A DNA stretch of 24,313 nt from JAYSFC01 sp041913505 (GTDB taxonomy: Bacteria; Pseudomonadota; Gammaproteobacteria; Burkholderiales; Burkholderiaceae_C): positions 1-24,313 of the forward strand of contig JAYSFC010000049.1 of the NCBI GenBank assembly GCA_041913505.1, written 5' to 3'. A program made the translations under genes and the position numbers. Shown here piece after piece: positions 22,597-24,313 of this stretch (its first letter is position 1; every line of letters starts with the position of its first letter). Below the pieces are notes generated by a model. The model was not told where the DNA came from, did no database searches, and was given only the letters and a program-made list of their open reading frames with translations.

Positions 22597-23244
22597 TCAG
22601 GCCTGCTCGGTCTTGCGCCCTGCGTGCCAGGAGCCAAAGATGGCCAGGAGCCCCGGAATGAAGATCAGCGCCCAGATGATCTTGTCGAGGTGCTGTCGCA
22701 CCCAGGGCAGGTTGCCAAAGAAGTAACCCGCCGTAACGATGCCCAGCACCCACAGCAACGCACCACCCACATTGAAGACCGTGAACTTGGCCCGGCCCAT
22801 GGCTGCCACGCCCGCCACGAAGGGCGCGAACGTGCGGATGAACGGCATGAAGCGCGCCAGCACGACGGTGATGCCGCCGTAACGCTCGTAGAACGCGTGC
22901 GCCTGATCGAACGCCTTGCGATTGAACCAGCGCGAGTTCTCCCACTGGAACACCTTGGGCCCGAAGTAGCGCCCGATCGTGTAATTGCACTGGTCGCCGA
23001 GCACGGCTGCGCACAGCAGCACCGCGCAGGCCAGCGGAAAGTTCATGAGCCCCGCGCCGCACAGCGCGCCCACGATGAACAGCAGCGAATCGCCCGGCAG
23101 GAACGGCATGACGACCACGCCCGTCTCGACGAAAACGATGAGGAACAGCAGCCCGTACACCCACAGCCCATAGTTCTGCACGAAGGCCTCGAGATGGCGG
23201 TCCACATGCAGGATGAAGTCGATCAGAAAGGTCACTAGTTCCAT
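22597..23244 (-). CDS. DedA-family inner-membrane protein
   Basis: A polytopic membrane protein (215 residues) of the DedA/SNARE-associated superfamily. Members contribute to membrane potential, drug resistance and, in some cases, undecaprenyl-phosphate recycling. Functional acidic residues appear in FVETGVVVMPFLPGDSLLF (E and D of the re-entrant loop), and the two conserved arginines in RFMPFIRTFAPFVAGVAAM. GDQCNYTIGRYFGPKVF and the C-terminal spans around GIVTAGYFFGNLPWV complete the family pattern. The ATG at 23244 gives the normal N-terminus (MELVTFLIDFILHVDRHLE); a longer open frame runs antisense through mutL and was rejected. No Shine-Dalgarno is visible before the ATG. The gene is divergent from mutL and convergent with the lipoprotein gene. 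The substrate is unknown. Confidence 0.93.
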   Translation of the reverse strand: MELVTFLIDFILHVDRHLEAFVQNYGLWVYGLLFLIVFVETGVVVMPFLPGDSLLFIVGALCGAGLMNFPLACAVLLCAAVLGDQCNYTIGRYFGPKVFQWENSRWFNRKAFDQAHAFYERYGGITVVLARFMPFIRTFAPFVAGVAAMGRAKFTVFNVGGALLWVLGIVTAGYFFGNLPWVRQHLDKIIWALIFIPGLLAIFGSWHAGRKTEQA

Positions 23245-23278
23245 GAAAAGGCGTCGCGGTGCCGTTGGCGAAGCGGGC

Positions 23279-23284
23279 ATTATC
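23279..23284 (-). promoter_or_regulatory. Possible -10 element of dedA
   Basis: The minus strand reads GATAAT (5/6 to the -10 consensus) 34 bases before the dedA ATG. A TTGTCA lies further upstream, but its spacing of 22 bases is too long to be a normal -35. Confidence 0.4.
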
Positions 23285-23319
23285 CCCACGCCGTACCTGG
23301 GGCCTGTGACAAGCCCTCC

Positions 23320-23325
23320 TAAAAT
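23320..23325 (+). promoter_or_regulatory. Probable -10 element at the mutL start
   Basis: TAAAAT (5/6) is followed by 6 bases (CGCCGG) and the GTG start of mutL. The short spacing and absent Shine-Dalgarno suggest a leaderless mRNA. No clear -35 is present. Confidence 0.45.
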
Positions 23326-23331
23326 CGCCGG

Positions 23332-24313
23332 GTGAACGACAGCACCTCCCCCACACCCTCCACCCGCCGCCCCATCCGCGACCTGCCCGATGAGCTCATC
23401 AGCCAGATCGCGGCCGGCGAAGTGGTGGAGCGCCCCGCCTCGGTGGTGCGCGAGCTCGTGGACAACGCGCTCGACGCGGGGGCCACGCAAATCACGGTGC
23501 GCCTGCTGGCAGGCGGTGTGCGGCTGATTGCCGTGGAAGACGACGGCGCGGGCATTCCGCAAGGCGAACTGCCCGTGGCACTGCGCCGGCACGCCACGAG
23601 CAAGATCACCAACCTGCACGACCTGGAGACCGTGGCCACCATGGGCTTTCGCGGCGAGGCGCTTGCGGCGATCAGCTCGGTCTCCGAAACTGCCCTGCTC
23701 TCGCGCCCGGCGGGACAGGACAGCGCCTTCCTGCTCGATGCGCGCAGCGGCGAGCTGCGCCCCGCCGCGCGCAGCCAGGGCACCACGGTGGAGGTCAAGG
23801 AGCTGTTTTTCTCCACTCCTGCGCGGCGCAAGTTCCTCAAGAGCGACGCCACCGAACTGGCCCACTGCGTGGAGGCCGTGCGCCGCCACGCGCTGGCGCG
23901 GCCCGACGTGGGCTTTGCCGTGTGGCACGAGGGCAAGCTCGTGGAGCAGTGGCGCGCCACGTTCACCCCGGGCGAGGCGAACCCGCAGGACACGCTCGCG
24001 CGCCGCCTGGCCGACGTGCTGGGGGAGGACTTCGTCGAGCAGTCCGTACCCGTGCAGCACCGCGCGGGGCCGGTCACCGTCACGGGCCGCGCGGGCGTGC
24101 CCGACGCCGCGCGCTCGCGCGCCGACCACCAGTACTGCTACGTGAACGGCCGCTTCGTGCGCGACAAGGTGCTCACGCACGCCGCGCGCAGCGCCTATGA
24201 AGACGTGCTGCACGGCCAGAAGCAGCCCGTGTACGCGCTCTATATCGAGATCGACCCCGCGCGCGTGGACGTGAACGTGCACCCCACCAAGATCGAAGTG
24301 CGCTTTCGCGACA
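23332..24313 (+). CDS. mutL: DNA mismatch repair protein MutL, 3'-truncated by window edge
   Basis: MutL is the ATP-driven coordinator of mismatch repair, linking MutS to downstream nuclease and helicase steps. 327 complete codons of the N-terminal GHKL ATPase domain are present, about half of the usual 600-650 residues. Motifs, in order: LPDELISQIAAGEVVERPAS, the catalytic E41 and Mg-binding N45 in RELVDNALDAGAT, DDGAGI (70-75), RRHATSKI, GFRGEAL (105-111), FFSTPARRKFLK, and, later, YCYVNGRFVRD and DVNVHPTKIEVRF, the last at the very edge. The start is GTG at 23332, immediately before MNDSTSPTPS; a 15-residue disordered leader precedes the conserved core. The frame runs off the window with no stop. 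It diverges from dedA by 87 bases. Confidence 0.97.
   Translation, partial: MNDSTSPTPSTRRPIRDLPDELISQIAAGEVVERPASVVRELVDNALDAGATQITVRLLAGGVRLIAVEDDGAGIPQGELPVALRRHATSKITNLHDLETVATMGFRGEALAAISSVSETALLSRPAGQDSAFLLDARSGELRPAARSQGTTVEVKELFFSTPARRKFLKSDATELAHCVEAVRRHALARPDVGFAVWHEGKLVEQWRATFTPGEANPQDTLARRLADVLGEDFVEQSVPVQHRAGPVTVTGRAGVPDAARSRADHQYCYVNGRFVRDKVLTHAARSAYEDVLHGQKQPVYALYIEIDPARVDVNVHPTKIEVRFRD

Noticed and set aside
22597..24282. N-terminally extended dedA reaching across mutL
   Set aside because: DedA proteins begin at the ATG at 23244; the extension is antisense to the MutL ATPase domain.

Overview
The window is GC-rich (roughly two thirds G+C) chromosomal DNA with tightly packed genes. 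It looks like a beta-proteobacterium of the family Comamonadaceae (Acidovorax, Alicycliphilus or Diaphorobacter type). The signs are the eno-ftsB order, two TctC/Bug tricarboxylate-type binding proteins, the queG/tsaE-amiC-mutL neighbourhood and the codon bias. Genus is inferred from gene content only; no search was run. No rRNA, tRNA, CRISPR array, insertion sequence or prophage was seen.

Layout. Positions 1-1893 (+): 3' part of enolase, the divisome protein FtsB and a small uncharacterised protein. Positions 1954-5877 (-): a polar amino acid ABC importer of the HisJQMP/ArgT class with two tandem binding-protein genes, separated by an intrinsic terminator and sharing a 269-bp identical tract. 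Positions 5958-7484 (-): the redox chaperone Hsp33 and a gamma-class carbonic anhydrase. A very short divergent promoter separates these from a DUF455 ferritin-like protein (7533-8345, +). Positions 8420-11022 (+): two tandem EAL-HDOD signalling proteins whose EAL domains lack the catalytic DD pair. Positions 11083-14052 (-): XerD between two Bug-type periplasmic receptors. Positions 14323-15228 (+): an AEC-family permease.

Positions 15232-18924 (-): a signalling operon running soluble PAS-PAS histidine kinase, then a stand-alone receiver, then a REC-GGDEF-EAL protein with intact c-di-GMP synthase and phosphodiesterase motifs. Positions 19013-20113 (-): queG (epoxyqueuosine reductase). Divergently from it run tsaE (t6A tRNA modification), amiC (cell-wall amidase), a glycine-zipper lipoprotein, dedA (-) and the N-terminal half of mutL, which runs off the right edge.

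How the genes fit together: two modules concern c-di-GMP (the EAL-HDOD pair and the kinase operon), three concern solute uptake or transport, and the rest are housekeeping genes (glycolysis, division, tRNA modification, chromosome resolution, mismatch repair, cell-wall splitting). Nothing amounts to a clearly new defence or mobile system. The points most worth a second look are the gene-conversion tract in the binding-protein pair, a recurring arrangement in which a -10-like hexamer sits 6-7 bases before a start codon with no Shine-Dalgarno (suggesting leaderless mRNAs for the DUF455 gene, the AEC gene, queG and mutL), the catalytically degenerate EAL-HDOD twins, the two-receiver kinase operon, and tsaE, which has no in-frame ATG or GTG start.
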